Shown here: positions 18,905 to 30,245 of the stretch, one piece after another
Position numbering within the stretch: the stretch's first letter is position 1
Layout of the letters: every line of letters begins with the position of its first letter
From: Pelobates cultripes
Taxonomy: Eukaryota > Chordata > Amphibia > Anura > Pelobatidae
Direction of reading: 5' to 3'
DNA length: 64,000 nucleotides
Assembly (NCBI GenBank): GCA_933207985.1
Contig: OW240912.1
Coordinates: 203,979,866 to 204,043,865 of the forward strand
Made by a program: the position numbers and the translations under genes
The notes under the pieces: model-generated
The model's input: the letters and a program-made list of their open reading frames with translations, nothing else
Told to the model about the DNA's origin: nothing
Databases searched by the model: none

Positions 18905-21736
18905 TTATCTTATAGTTAGGATAGCCTTATGCCTATCCCACGCATGCTTAAACTCCTTTACTGTGTTAACCTCTACCACTTCAGCTGGAAGGCTATTCCA
19001 TGCATCCACTACCCTCTCAGTAAAGTAATACTTCCTGATATTATTTTTAAACCTTTGTCCCTCTAATTTAAGACTATGTCCTCTTGTTGTGGTAGTTTTT
19101 CTTCTTTTAAATATAGTCTCCTCCTTTACTGTGTTGATTCCCTTTATGTATTTAAATGTTTCTATCATATCCCCCCTGTCTCGTCTTTCCTCCAAGCTAT
19201 ACATGTTAAGATCCTTTAACCTTTCCTGGTAAGTTTTATCCCGCAATCCATGAACCAGTTTAGTAGCCCTTCTCTGAACCCTCTCTAAGGTATCAATATC
19301 CTTCTGAAGATACGGTCTCCAGTACTGTGTACAATACTCCAAGTGAGGTCTCACCAGTGTTCTGTACAAGGCATGAGCACTTCCCTCTTTCTACTGCTAA
19401 TACCTCTCCCTATACAACCAAGCATTCTGCTAGCATTTCCTGCTGCTCTATTACATTGTCTGCCTACCTTTAAGTCATCAGAAATAATCACCCCTAAATC
19501 CCTTTCCTCATATGTTGAGGTTAGAACTCTATCAAATATTCTGTACTCTGCCCTTGGGTTTTTACGTCCAAGATGCATTATCTTGCACTTATCCACATTA
19601 AATGTCAGTTGCCACAATTCTGACCATTTTTCTAGTTTACCTAAATCATTTGTCATTTGGCTTATCCCTCCTGGAACATCAACCCTGTTACATATCTTAG
19701 TATCATCAGCAAAAAGACATACCTTACCATCAAGACCTTCTGCAATATCACTAATAAAAATATTAAAGAGAATGGGTCCAAGTACAGATCCCTGAGGTAC
19801 CCCACTGGTGACAAGTCCAAGCTTCGAATATATTCCATTAACTACAACCCTCTGTTGCCTGTCACTCAGCCACTGCCTTACCCATTCAACAATATTGGAA
19901 TCCAAACTTAAAGATTGCAGTTTATTGATAAGCCTTCTATGTGCAACAGTGTCAAAAGCCTTACTGAAATCTAGGTAAGCAATGTCTACTGCACCACCCT
20001 GGTCTATAATTTTAGTTACCCAATCAAAAAAATCAATAAGATTAGTTTGGCATGATCTCCCTGAAGTAAACCCATGTTGTCTCTGATCTTGAAATCCATG
20101 TGTTTTTAGATGTTCCTCAATCCTATCCTTTAACATGGTTTCCATCACTTTCCCCACTACTGAAGTAAGGCTTACTGGCCTATAGTTGCCCGACTCCTCC
20201 CTATTACCTTTCTTGTAAATGGGCACAACATTGCTAACTTCCAATCTTCTGGGACTACTCCTGTTAACAATGATTGGTTAAATAAATCTGTTAATGGTTT
20301 TGCTAGTACACCACTAAGCTCTTTTAATAGCTTTGGGTGTATTCCATCAGGTCCCATTGACTTATTTGTCTTTACTTTTGACAGTTGAAATAGAACCTCT
20401 TCCTCTGTAAACTCGCGTGTAATAAATGACTCATTTATCCTTTTTCTCAACTGAGGTCCCTTTCCTTCATTTTCATCTGTAAATACAGAACAAAAATATT
20501 CATTGAGGCAGTCAGCTAGACCTTTATCCTCTTCTACATACCTTCCTTCTTTTGTTTTTAATCTAACTAATCCTTGTTTTGCTTTTCTTTTCTCATTTAT
20601 GTATCTAAAAAATGTTTTATCCCCCTTTTTTACTGACTGTGCTATTTTCTCTTCTGTGTGTGATTTGGAAGCTCTTATAACTTGCTTAGCCTCTTTCTGC
20701 TTAATCTTATAGATCATTTTGTCTTCCTCACTCTGGTTTTTTTTATAATTCCTAAATGCTAACTTTTAGTTTTTAACTATTTTGGCCACATCTGCGGAGT
20801 ACCACAGTGGTTTCTTGAATTTTTTGCTTTTACTGACAAACCTAATGCAATTTTCTGTTGCCTTCAATAGTGCAACTTTTAAATAATCCCATTTTTCTTG
20901 GACTCCATTTAAATTGCTCCAGTCTGATAATGACTCCTCTACCCATATTCTAATTTTAGAAAAGTCTGTTTTTCTAGAGTCTAAAACTTTTGTTTTTGTG
21001 TGGTGTGACTCAGTCACTGTTCTTATATTAAACCACACTGACTGATGATCACTGGATCCTAAGCTTTCACCTACAGTAATATCTGATACCAAATCTCCAT
21101 TTGTTAACACTAAATCTAGTATGGCCTCTTTACGAGTTGGCTCCTCAACAACTTGTTTTAGAGACAATCCCAGTAGGGAGTTTAGAATATGTGTGCTCCT
21201 GGCACAAGTAGCTAATTTTGTTTTCCAATTTAAATCAGGAAGATTAAAGTCACCCATGATGATAACTTCCCCCTTCATTGTCATTTTAGCTATTTCCTCA
21301 ACTAGTAGATTATCTAACTCTTCAATTTGTCCTGGGGGCCTATAAATCACACCTACATGAGTTACTGTGTGATTACCAAATTCTAACGTAACCCAAACGG
21401 ACTCTGTGTTTGCCTCACTAACTTTTATTAGGCTAGATTTTATGCTATCCTTCACATACAAGGCCACCCCTCCCCCTTTCTTGCCTTCCCTATCTTTCCT
21501 ATATAAAGAGTACCCTGGTATTGCTATGTCCCAGTCATTTTCTCATTGTACCATGTCTCAGTAACAGCGACTAAATCTACACTATCAGTTGCCATTATTG
21601 CCACAAGTTCATGGATCTTATTCCCTAAACTGCGGGCATTTGTAGACATGACTCTAAGCTTATCATTTTTTAACACACTTGCTACAGGCACCTTCTGTCC
21701 TTCTTTTGGGGGACAATTGGATTGATGTTTTATCAC
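18905..21736 (-). pseudogene. CR1 ORF2 (endonuclease-reverse transcriptase), copy 1
   Basis: ORF2 would nick target DNA and reverse-transcribe the element RNA. The endonuclease part includes STNARSLGNKI (about 21640), VAVTETWYN (21560), GVIYRPPGQ (21335), IMGDFNLPDLNW (21260) and GSSDHQSVWF (21050). The reverse transcriptase includes NKSMGPDGIHPKLLKEL (20340), NYRPVSLTSV (20180), AYLDFSKAFDTV (19960), GVPQGSVLGP (19790) and FADDTKICN (19705), with its catalytic Asp pair. The tail has LVRPHLEYC and RVQRRATKLVHGL. It lies in about four frame segments with one in-frame stop near 20765, so only a few lesions separate it from an open frame. It is the best-preserved LINE ORF2 in the window. Confidence 0.9.
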
Positions 21737-21769
21737 CCTTTTGCCCCCTCCTCCTAGTTTAAATACATC

Positions 21770-21900
21770 CTAGCAAAACCTCTGAACTGCTCACTGAGAA
21801 CATTTGTTCCCTTTTGAGAAAGATGCAAACCATCTTTTTTGTACAGCTTATCTCCATTCCAAACAGAGCTACCAGAGACTTGAGAAATAGGAAACCCCCA
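21770..21900 (-). pseudogene. CR1 ORF1 esterase domain, C-terminal end (copy 1)
   Basis: On the minus strand this encodes the end of the CR1 ORF1 SGNH-type esterase: GSSVWNGDKLY, then KKDGLHLSQKGTNVL with the catalytic Asp-x-x-His. It stops after a short tail about 35 bases upstream of the ORF2 N-terminal region. The rest of ORF1 is lost by 5' truncation. The same domain is longer in copy 2 at 26835-27197. Confidence 0.75.
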
Positions 21901-22585
21901 CTGCGGGTGCCCATCCTACTGCTATTGTCTCCCCTAAGTCACTTGCTCCCCACCCAGGCTCGCAGAGTAACGTCACTCTAACTTCTTAGAGGCTAGTCTA
22001 CCCGTGGACAAGCTCCTGAGAATCAAAAATGACATGCATGAATTCATGAGGATCAGTGCTTGTTCACGGATAGATTTCAATCTTTATTGGGCACTCTTAA
22101 CTTTGCTATGCGGATCATCCATTAATATTATGCACAAATAGTTAAATAAACTTCAATTGCTGGGGATGGATTAGGACCTTTCTAACGCCTGGGCAGCAAT
22201 GGCTACCCATTCATTAGTTTCTATGTTTAGTAGATATGCCCCTATCCACTGTATGGCAGATAAGGGCATAAAGGAGTTATAGAACCTCCATTATAGTGAT
22301 ATAGAGCTCAAATTTACCTTATAGTCCTTTTTTATTTCTTTTTTACTTTTTAGCAAGTGCAGGGGCCCATCACATAGTTAACCCTTGCTCTGCCAAGGGT
22401 TATTTTCCTATTTGCTCGCTGGCTGCTTCTGAAAATAGCTTGAATTTTAAAAATCTATTAGTCGTCCAGCAGCATTCAGTACAGCTGAAAGGAAGACCCC
22501 ATTCAGGCTTGTTCAGAGCCTTTTCAGCAAAATTCAAACATACTTATATAGCGTGAGCAATGTCTGGATTTTGCATTCTGAATAG
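21901..22585. other. No gene recognised
   Basis: This is the flank between the CR1 and the hAT-like region. It probably contains the right-hand part of whatever the CR1 inserted into, but I could not match it to the left flank. Confidence 0.3.
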
Positions 22586-23146
22586 GCATGTACAGCAAGC
22601 ATATCAAACTCAAAGACTAACACGAGCCAAATAAACAAGGTTTAAATAGATGTGTGCCGCAAAAAAAAAAAAAGTTCAGTTTTCATAGAAACGTAGGTTT
22701 ATTTCAAAAAGTTTTTAGCAGAATCTAAGAAAGCACAAAAGGGAAGAGCATATACAAATTATGTAAAAATATACAAATTTTATTTGGATCTGATTACAAT
22801 AATATAACATGAAATGAGATTAAAAAATGTTAATGCTAAAATGCAAGCTTCCTTTAAAGAATATATATGTATTAAATGAAAGAGGAGCTGGTATCACTGT
22901 TTCTTTAAATCCCAAGTGTGCACACTTGGCTCCCGGTTTGAAAAGGGGTCTAAATAGAAAAAAATTTATATCTTGAAACAAAGAAATAAAACAGTCCAAA
23001 AGACATAGGATGAAAGACCAGAAACAAACTCTACAGCTGAACAAAAAAATGTGTTAAAAATGAAATAATTTATGAAAATAAAAATAAAAGTAAAAATAAA
23101 AATGTAAGTCCGACCTGGTAATTGAATTTTATAGCCATTTGCATTG

Positions 23147-23292
23147 AGTTCCAACTACCTTAACATATTAAGAAAAGTTTGGTAATGAGACTGAAATAGT
23201 GAATGTATGCTGTTGCACAGCTGAAACAAACAAATTATGTTATCTTGTTGATTTTGAAGTCCTACGAGTTCTTCACTTTCGCTGAGATGGTA
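23147..23292. repeat. 145-bp direct repeat, left copy
   Basis: This matches 24790-24937 with only a few differences (for example aagaaaagtttgg versus aagaaatgtttgg). Both copies end at gctgagatggt. Confidence 0.85.
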
Positions 23293-24789
23293 ATAGAGAT
23301 CTGAGGAAAATTCCTTGTGAAACCATTGGTTTCTTCAAGAAGGGGTGGTTAGAGAATGTTGGTGAACTTTGGATGAGGTTGTAAATCTGATGTTGTGGAA
23401 GAAAGATGAATAGTGTCCACTAGCTTAAAGGAAACACTTTCCTCCACCTTCGTGTCTCACCGTTATAGCGCGCCCAAACTGCCAGAGTGCAAGTACAGTG
23501 GCTCTCTGGGTACACCTGAGTATGATGCTTTGCAGTATTTATTGTGGTATTTTACTTTGAAAAGTACAGTATAAAATAAGTTGCAAAACTGACACTGAAC
23601 GTCCTCACGTTTATATTAGATCGACATGTTTGGATATTAGATTGACACATTCACACTATGCTACCTGTTTGTATTTTTGAATGTATTAGTTCTCAGGCTG
23701 TGGTGAGAGTTTGACATGCTATACCCCACTAAACCTTAAAACAGGTAACGGGTCTGCGGCTCAGACCGCATACCCGAGTTTACTCGTTCAACTCCTCCAG
23801 AGTTTATCACTAATATCTGCACTTTGGCTGCTTTATAGCCATTTGCATTGAATTTTGTGCAAACAGCACACTGATCAGAGTACTCTGGTAAGCAACATAC
23901 CGATCAGACCAGAGTTATTTGCTATTCAGCTAATTCTTATTTTCTGTATTTTTGAATATAACTTTTATCTTGTTTTGAGCAATTCTTATGTATGCACACT
24001 CTTTCTTTACTATAACCGGTACCCATGAAGGTACCATTCCTTTCCTGTCTCATTTACTACCATTATATCAATATATCAATATAGCAAATAGCGAGTGGAT
24101 ACAATAGTGCAGACGCAATGCTTATGTGATATTGTATCAATTATATCCCAGGCGTCTGTTTACTAGTCACACGATCACTGATACTAGTACTGTTATGATT
24201 TGTTACACTCTTTCCTTTGTATCTACCAATCTATTGCCATTATTGCAATATATATGTTTCATGCATATTTTTGGTCACTAAGAGTGTACTCTGTTTGTCT
24301 TTCTTCCTACTCTGCTAAGATTCCCGAATTAGCTGTGTTGTACATTCAGACTCTGGTAATTGCTACCAATTATTATATTTATTTTTCAATTTTTTGTGAC
24401 TATTTTTGTTTATTAGTGTACTGCACTTTTTTCCCAACTCCCCCCATCCCTCCCCTATATACATAACAGTATTGGTGTGTTGGCTATTCTGTCTGTCCAT
24501 TCGAGACAGCCAGTTAATATTATACGACACTACTGTGCTATCGGTAGTTTATTAGGGGAATGTCTTTTTAATATATATCAATAAAGTATTTTCTAGATTC
24601 ATTTATTAGGGACAGATTTTCTCCGTTTCTTTTCTGTTTTATATTTCAGGGTTATCCCCTCTCTGTCCTTTTCACAGATGAGAATCTCATGGGCCACAAT
24701 TTTTTTTCATTGTCCTCACGTTAGTAGGGCTTCAAAGTAAACAAAAGATTTATTTTAAGGAGACATGCATTTGCATTTAACCAATGTTT

Positions 24790-24937
24790 CAGTCCAACTA
24801 CCTTAACATATTAAGAAATGTTTGGTAATGAGACTGAAATAGTGAATGTATGCTGTTGCACAGCTGAAACAAACAAATGATGTTATCTTGTTGATTTTGA
24901 AGTCCTACGAGTTCTTCACTTTCGCTGAGATGGTCAA
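24790..24937. repeat. 145-bp direct repeat, right copy
   Basis: This is the right copy of the 23147-23292 block, about 1.645 kb downstream in the same orientation. The sequence between them (23293-24789) is AT-rich and noncoding. An aataaag signal is present near 24580. Confidence 0.85.
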
Positions 24938-25045
24938 ACTTGATGATCTCAGCCAATCCAATGCTTTCCCATAGAAATGCATTGGAAGGCTATTGTGCAT
25001 GTGCGGCAAAAAGCTGCGTGGCCAATCAGCATCTCCATGGGGAGT
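24938..25045 (-). mobile_element. MITE fragment shared with the 46.0-kb locus
   Basis: The phrases gatctcagccaatccaatgc, ttcccatagaaatgcattgg, gtgcatgtgcggc and gccaatcagcat match, in opposite orientation, the interior of the TTAA-type MITE at 45748-46125. It is an internal piece of that dispersed frog MITE family joined directly to the 145-bp repeat. Confidence 0.55.
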
Positions 25046-25500
25046 GTTCAGCACCTCCCTTAATCTAATACACTGCACCTCCTCCCTCCACTCTAATTGA
25101 ATACACTGCCTTCACTCCCACCACTCCAATGTAATACACTGCACTCCCCCCAATTTAACACACTGCTCCCCCTCCCACCACTCCCACTCCCCCAAATTAA
25201 CACGCTGCCCATCCTCCCACCACTCTAATACACTGCCTCCCCCTCCCACCACTCTAATACACAGCCCCACTTTCTCCCCCAATTTAATACACTGGCACCC
25301 TCTCTCCCACAAATTAATACACTGCCCTCTTCCTCTCTCAAATTAATGTTCTGCCCCCTGCCTCTCTCAAAATAATACACTGCCACCTCCCCCCCAATTG
25401 AATAAACTCCCCCCTACCTCCTCCCAAATTAATATACTGCCCCCTCCCCCTCATATGAATACACTGCCTCCTCCCCAATTTAACAAACTACACAGCACAG
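25046..25500. repeat. Pyrimidine-rich minisatellite
   Basis: Irregular units of about 25-40 bp are built on aatacactgcc and ctcccaccactc (ccccctcc spacers). About a dozen units run up to 25490. Confidence 0.85.
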
Positions 25501-25913
25501 CAAAAAGCAGCCCCAGGGCAAGCGTGCGACAAATATATTAATTGAGAGCCGCATGCGGCCCATGGGCTGCAAGTTTGACATGTTTGATATATGGACTACG
25601 ATATATAGATAATGTACTATCTACTAAACACATTAGAGATGTATGGACAAATCTACAGCATTGAGCATTTAGCTACAGATAAACCCCACAACTGAATATG
25701 TGTGACCCATAGCATCGGACATCAAATCACACAGAAATGGTATAATTGAATGCATTATTCAATACATTTATATTGCCTAGGATTATTAATTGATCATGGA
25801 ATATAGCATGGTCATTGTTTTGGAATAGTGGGTGAAGTATTAAGCAACCTAGGACTTTATAATCCAATCCACTATCATTGAAACAATATATGGACCCCAT
25901 GATCGATTATTAT
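25501..25913. other. No gene recognised
   Basis: The hAT-like right end lies at 25540-25590. The rest is AT-rich unique DNA. Confidence 0.3.
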
Positions 25914-25921
25914 AACTCTCC

Positions 25922-25987
<66 letters not shown>

Positions 25988-26006
25988 TATATATATATAT
26001 ATATAT
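25914..26006. repeat. (TC)n-(TA)n microsatellite
   Basis: A short tctctc run is followed by about 70 bp of nearly pure tata with a few interruptions. The Tyr/Ile-rich frame across it is an artefact. Confidence 0.95.
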
Positions 26007-26810
26007 AGAGTCCACATTTAACAACAGTATGGTAAATATTGATTTTATAAGATAATATATACATTGGTGATATGTCCACAATATGGTAAGTTGAATATTG
26101 GTCGATTCATAGGACTTCTCTTTTGATAGCTAATGGAATTTTGATTACATGATAGAAACTCTGGGGAATATCCACTTACAACTTCAATGATATGCTATTT
26201 GGCAGTAAATGGAATTTTGATTAAATCCCCTGATGTGCGTTTGCACACACTACACTAGAGGGTGTGTTCAGAATTTGTGAGCATAGATGTAAGAGACTGC
26301 CCCCGACACCAATTATGTAATCAGAGGGTGTAAAGCTGGCAGACGGATGATTGGGGTGAGTCCAGCTTCCTTTTTAAACCCAGGGAATTCATTTGAAATG
26401 TTTGTTAAGCACTGAAATGCACGTTGGCATCCTTTTTATTTTATTTTTAAACACTCTGCACTGACTCACTTGTTTGTTCACATTTAGTTTGGGAGTGGAA
26501 GGGTATTGAGGGATACTAATTGATTAAGTGTACTAAGATTGGTGATTGAGGCAGATTGAGGCTAATAGGAGTGTAGGATAGTTATAATACACAATTTAGA
26601 GTGCGCATAAGCATATTACTACTACAAGCTATCTTAAATCTAGACTCCTTTCCACTATACTATCCTTTGTTCACCCCTCTACTTTATATGAACTTAGGAG
26701 TAATAAGAATTGGACTGATTATCATGCTCATACTTTCTTATTTGTAGAATGAACCTCTAATTGAATAATTCTACATGTTTCCTCATACGTTTTGAGCCAT
26801 TGTGACTATT
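26007..26810. other. No gene recognised
   Basis: AT-rich flank of the second CR1. Nothing recognisable was found. Confidence 0.3.
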
Positions 26811-26834
26811 ACTTTTCCAAGTACTTTTTTTCAA

Positions 26835-27197
26835 ATCATTTGCTCTAAGCTTCTTATTTGTCTTGGGACAAATGATTTGGCTTGTAATGAGGTTTCTGAG
26901 GTAAAGGAAGGGTTTTGTGTTCTTGCCAATGATATACGGCAGGTTGCTTCCACACTGTCATTCTCTGAAGTTCTGCCTATGTATAACACTCAGAATGACT
27001 GGCAGATGCGTATTAGGAACTTTAACTTGTGGCTTGGTCAATGGTGTCGGGAGCAAGGATTTGGCTTTGTTTCTCATGGTAGCTCTATTTGGAATAGAAA
27101 TGAACTGTACAAAAAAGATGGTTTGCATCTTTCTCAAAAGGGAACAAATGTTCTCAGCGAGCAGTTCAGAGGTTTTGCTAGGAAGTATTTAAACTAG
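26835..27197 (+). pseudogene. CR1 ORF1 SGNH esterase domain (copy 2)
   Basis: One open frame of about 120 residues covers the C-terminal two thirds of the CR1 ORF1 esterase. Visible blocks are LLICLGTNDLACN near 26850 (the Gly-x-Asn-Asp block III), LPMYNTQNDWQMR, GSSIWNRNELY, and KKDGLHLSQKGTNVL near 27112-27156 (Asp-x-x-His block V). Block I with the nucleophilic Ser is missing because of 5' truncation. In CR1 elements this domain is known as an ORF1 esterase of uncertain role in the RNP. The frame itself is undamaged from about 26835 to its stop. Confidence 0.8.
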
Positions 27198-27289
27198 TAG
27201 GGGGGACAAAAGCGTGATAAAACATCAATCCAATTGCCCCCAAAACAAGGACAGAAAGTAACTGTAACGAGTGTGTTAAAAAAAGATAT

Positions 27290-28177
27290 GCTTAGAGCCA
27301 TGTCTACAAATGCTCGCAGCTTAGGGAATAAAATACATGAACTTGTGGTAATATGGCAACTGAGCATGTAGATTTAGTGGCTGTAACTGAGACAATGGTA
27401 TAATGAGAAAAATGACTGGGACATAGCAATACCAGTGTACTCTTTATATAGAAAAGACAGAGAAGGCAAGAAATTGAGATAGGTGGTCCTATATGTGAAG
27501 GATAGCATAAAATCTAGCCTAATAACAGTTAGTGAGGCGAAAATAGAGTCCGTTTGGGTTACGTTAGAATTTGGAGATCACACAGTAACTTGTGTAGGTG
27601 TGATTCAAAGGCCCCCTGGATAAATAGAAGAGTTAGATAATCTACTAGTTGAGGAAATAGCTAAAATGACAATGAAGGGAGAAGTTATCATCATGGGTGA
27701 CTTTAATCTTCCTGATGTGAACTGGAAATCCAAAATAGCTTCTTGTGCCAGGAGCACACATATTCTAAACTCCCTACTGGGATTGTCTCTAAAACAACTC
27801 ATTGAGGAACCAACTCGTAAGGAGACCATACTAGATTTAGTATTAACAAATGGAGATTTGGTGTTACTGTAGGTGAAAGATTAGGATCCAGTGATCACCA
27901 GTCAGTGTGGTTTAATATAAGAACAGTGACTGAGTCACACCACACAAAAACAAAAGTTTTAGACTTTAGAAAAACAGACTTTTTTAAATTTAGAATATGC
28001 ATAAATGAGTCATTATCAGACTGGAGCAGTTTAAATGGAGTCCAGGAGAAATGGGATTATTTAAAAGTTGCACTGCTAAAGGCAACAGAAAATTGCATTA
28101 GGTTTGTCAGTAAAAGCAAAAAATTTAAGAAACTACTGTGGTACTCCGCAGATTTGGCCAAAATAGTAAAAAACTAA
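27290..28177 (+). pseudogene. CR1 endonuclease domain (copy 2)
   Basis: The AP-type endonuclease starts at STNARSLGNKIH near 27303. It continues with damage through an IMGDFNLPDVNW block near 27692 and SSDHQSVWFNI near 27890, and ends KKLLWYSADLAKIVKN at 28177. Open pieces are 27666-27872 and 27905-28177; the rest needs frameshifts. The His in the SDH block is retained. Confidence 0.85.
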
Positions 28178-28209
28178 AAGTTAGCATTAAGTCTTTATAA
28201 AAAAAAACC

Positions 28210-30150
28210 AGAGTGAGAGAGACAGACAGATCTATAAGATTAGGCAGAAAGAGGCTAAGCAAGTTATAAGAGCCGCCAAAGCACACACAGAAAGAGAAAA
28301 TAGCACAGTCAGTAAAAAAGGGGATAAAACATTTTTTAGATACAAAATGAGAAAAGGAAAATAAAACAAGGATTAGTTAGATTAAAAACAAAAGAAGGAA
28401 GGTATGCAGAAGAGGATAAAGGTATAGCTGATTGCCTCAATGAGTATTTTTGTTCAGTATTTACAGATGAAAATTAAGAAAAGGGGCCTCAGTAAGGAAA
28501 AAGGACAAATTAGTCATTTGTTACATGTGAGTTTACAGAGGAAGAGGCTCTATTTCAACTGTCAAAAGTAAAGACAAATAATTCGATGGGGTCTGATGCG
28601 ATACACCCAAAGCTATTAAAAGAGCTTAGTGGTGTACTAGCAAAACCATTAACGGATTTATTTAACCAATCATTGTTAACAGGAGTAGTCCGAGAAGATT
28701 GGAAATTAGCAAATTTTGTACCCATTCACAAGAAAGATAGTATGGAGGAGTCAGACAACTATAGGCTAGAAAGCCTTACATCAGTAGTGGGGAAAGTGAT
28801 GTAAACCATGCAAAAGGATAGGATTGATTGTTGAACATCTAAAATCACATGGATTTCAAGAGCTTAGGAGTCGGGCAACTATAGGCCAGTAAGCCTTACT
28901 TCAGTAGTGGGGAAACCATGTTTTCCTTGACATTTATTTGTTGAACATCTAAAAACACATGGATTTCAAGATCAGAGACAACATGGATTTACTTCAGGGA
29001 GATCATGCCAAACTAATCTTATTGATTTTTTTGCATAGGTAACTAAAATTATAGATCAGGGTGGTGCAGTAGACATTGTCTACCTAGATTTCAGAAAGGC
29101 ATTTGACACTGTTCCACATAGAAGGATCATCAATAAACTAAAATCTTTAAGTTTGGATTCCAATATTTGTTGAATGAGTTAGGCAGTGGCTAAATGACAG
29201 GCAACAGAGGGTTGTTGTCAACGGAGTATATTTGAAGCAAGGTCTAGTTTCCAGTGGGGTACCTCAGGGATCTGTACTTGGACCAATTCTCTTTAATTTT
29301 TTTATTAGTGATATTGCAGAAGGTCTTGATGGCAAGGTATGTCTTTTTGCTGATGATACTAAGATATGTAACAGAGTTGATGTTCCAGGAGGGATAAGCC
29401 AAATGGCAAATGATTTAGGTAAACTAGAAAAATGGTCAGAGCTGTGGCAACTGACATTTAATGTGGATAAGTGCAAGATAATGCACCTTGGATGTAAAAA
29501 CCCAAGGGCAGAGTATAGGATATTTGATACCCTACTAACTCAACATCTGAGAAAGAGATTTAGGAGTAATTATTTCAGATGACTTAAAGGTAGGAAGACA
29601 ATTTAATAGAGCAGCTGGAAATGCTAGCAGAATGCTTGGTTGTATAGGGAAAGGTATTAGCAGTAGAAAGAGGGAAGTGCTCATGCCATTGTACAGAACA
29701 CTGGTGAGACCTCACTTGGAGTATTGTACATAGTACTGGAGACCGTATCTTCAGAAGGATATTGATACTCTAGAAAGAGTTCAGAGAAGGGCTACTAAGC
29801 TGGTTCATGGATTGCAGGATAAAACTTACCAGGAAAGGTTAAAGGATCTTAACATGTATAGCTTGGAGGAAAGACAAGACAGGGGGATATGATAGAAACA
29901 TTTAAATACATAAAGGGAATCAACACAGTAAAGGAGGAGACTATATTTAAAAGAAGAAAAACTACCACAACAAGAGGACATAGTCTTAAATAAGAGGGAC
30001 AAAGGTTTAAAAATAATATCAGGAAGTATTACTTTACTGAGAGGGTAGTGGATGCATGGAATAGCCTTCCAGCTGAAGTGGTAGAGGTTAACACAGTAAA
30101 GGAGTTTAAGCATGCGTGGGATAGGCATAAGGCTATCCTAGACTTAAGAT
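28210..30150 (+). pseudogene. CR1 reverse transcriptase and C-terminal region (copy 2)
   Basis: Recognisable blocks are SDAIHPKLLKELSG (28590, one change from copy 1), LDFRKAFDTV (about 29085), SGVPQGSVLGP (29250), LFADDTKICN (about 29341), then LVRPHLEYC and RVQRRATKLVHGL near 29700-29820. Frameshifts occur near 28800, 29030, 29175, 29560 and 29880. An internal duplication at 28749-28970 disrupts the NYRPVSLTSVVG region. Confidence 0.85.
28749..28970. repeat. Partial tandem duplication inside CR1 copy 2
   Basis: The stretch with caactatagg, gccttacatcagtagtgggg and gaacatctaaaatcacatgg (about 28755-28860) is repeated at about 28872-28970. The reverse transcriptase block around YRPVSLTSVVG therefore occurs twice. 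Copy 1 has it once. Confidence 0.7.
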
Positions 30151-30245
30151 AAGGCCAGGGACTAATTAAAAGTATTTCGAAATATTGGGCAGACTAGATG
30201 GGCCGAATGGTTCTTATCTGCCGTCACATTCTATGTTTCTATGTT

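Larger units (their letters stand above)
18811..21900 (-). mobile_element. CR1-clade LINE, copy 1 (minus strand, 5'-truncated)
   Basis: This 3.1-kb non-LTR retrotransposon lies in reverse orientation. Its 3' end (18811-18833 on the plus strand) carries the short ATTCTATG/TTCTATG tail repeats that mark CR1 instead of a poly-A tail. From 3' to 5' it holds the RT C-terminal region, reverse transcriptase, apurinic-type endonuclease and the last part of ORF1. The 5' end is truncated inside the ORF1 esterase near 21900. The same 3' end recurs at 30228, 33474 and 46129, so the family was amplified in this genome. I see no target-site duplication, as is usual for CR1. Confidence 0.9.
22590..25590. 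mobile_element. Possible hAT-type element, nonautonomous, composite
   Basis: The left end near 22590 (agcaagcatatcaaactcaaag) resembles, in inverted form, the right end near 25560-25590 (gggctgcaagtttgacatgtttgata). The phrases tatcaaactca and gccgcatgcggcccatggg resemble the ends of Charlie-like hAT elements in vertebrates. The interior has no transposase signal, holds a duplicated 145-bp block and ends in a minisatellite. I could not find an 8-bp target duplication, so the outer boundaries are uncertain and this may be two unrelated pieces. Confidence 0.35.
26811..30245 (+). mobile_element. CR1-clade LINE, copy 2 (plus strand, 5'-truncated)
   Basis: This is the same CR1 family as the 18811-21900 element, in the opposite orientation and about 300 bp longer at the 5' end. 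It carries an ORF1 esterase tail, endonuclease, reverse transcriptase and C-terminal region, and ends at 30228-30245 with the ATTCTATGTTTCTATG tail. It has more stops, frameshifts and small indels than copy 1, plus one internal duplication, so it is probably older. The two copies are about 5 kb apart and could form a large intrastrand inverted repeat. Confidence 0.9.
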
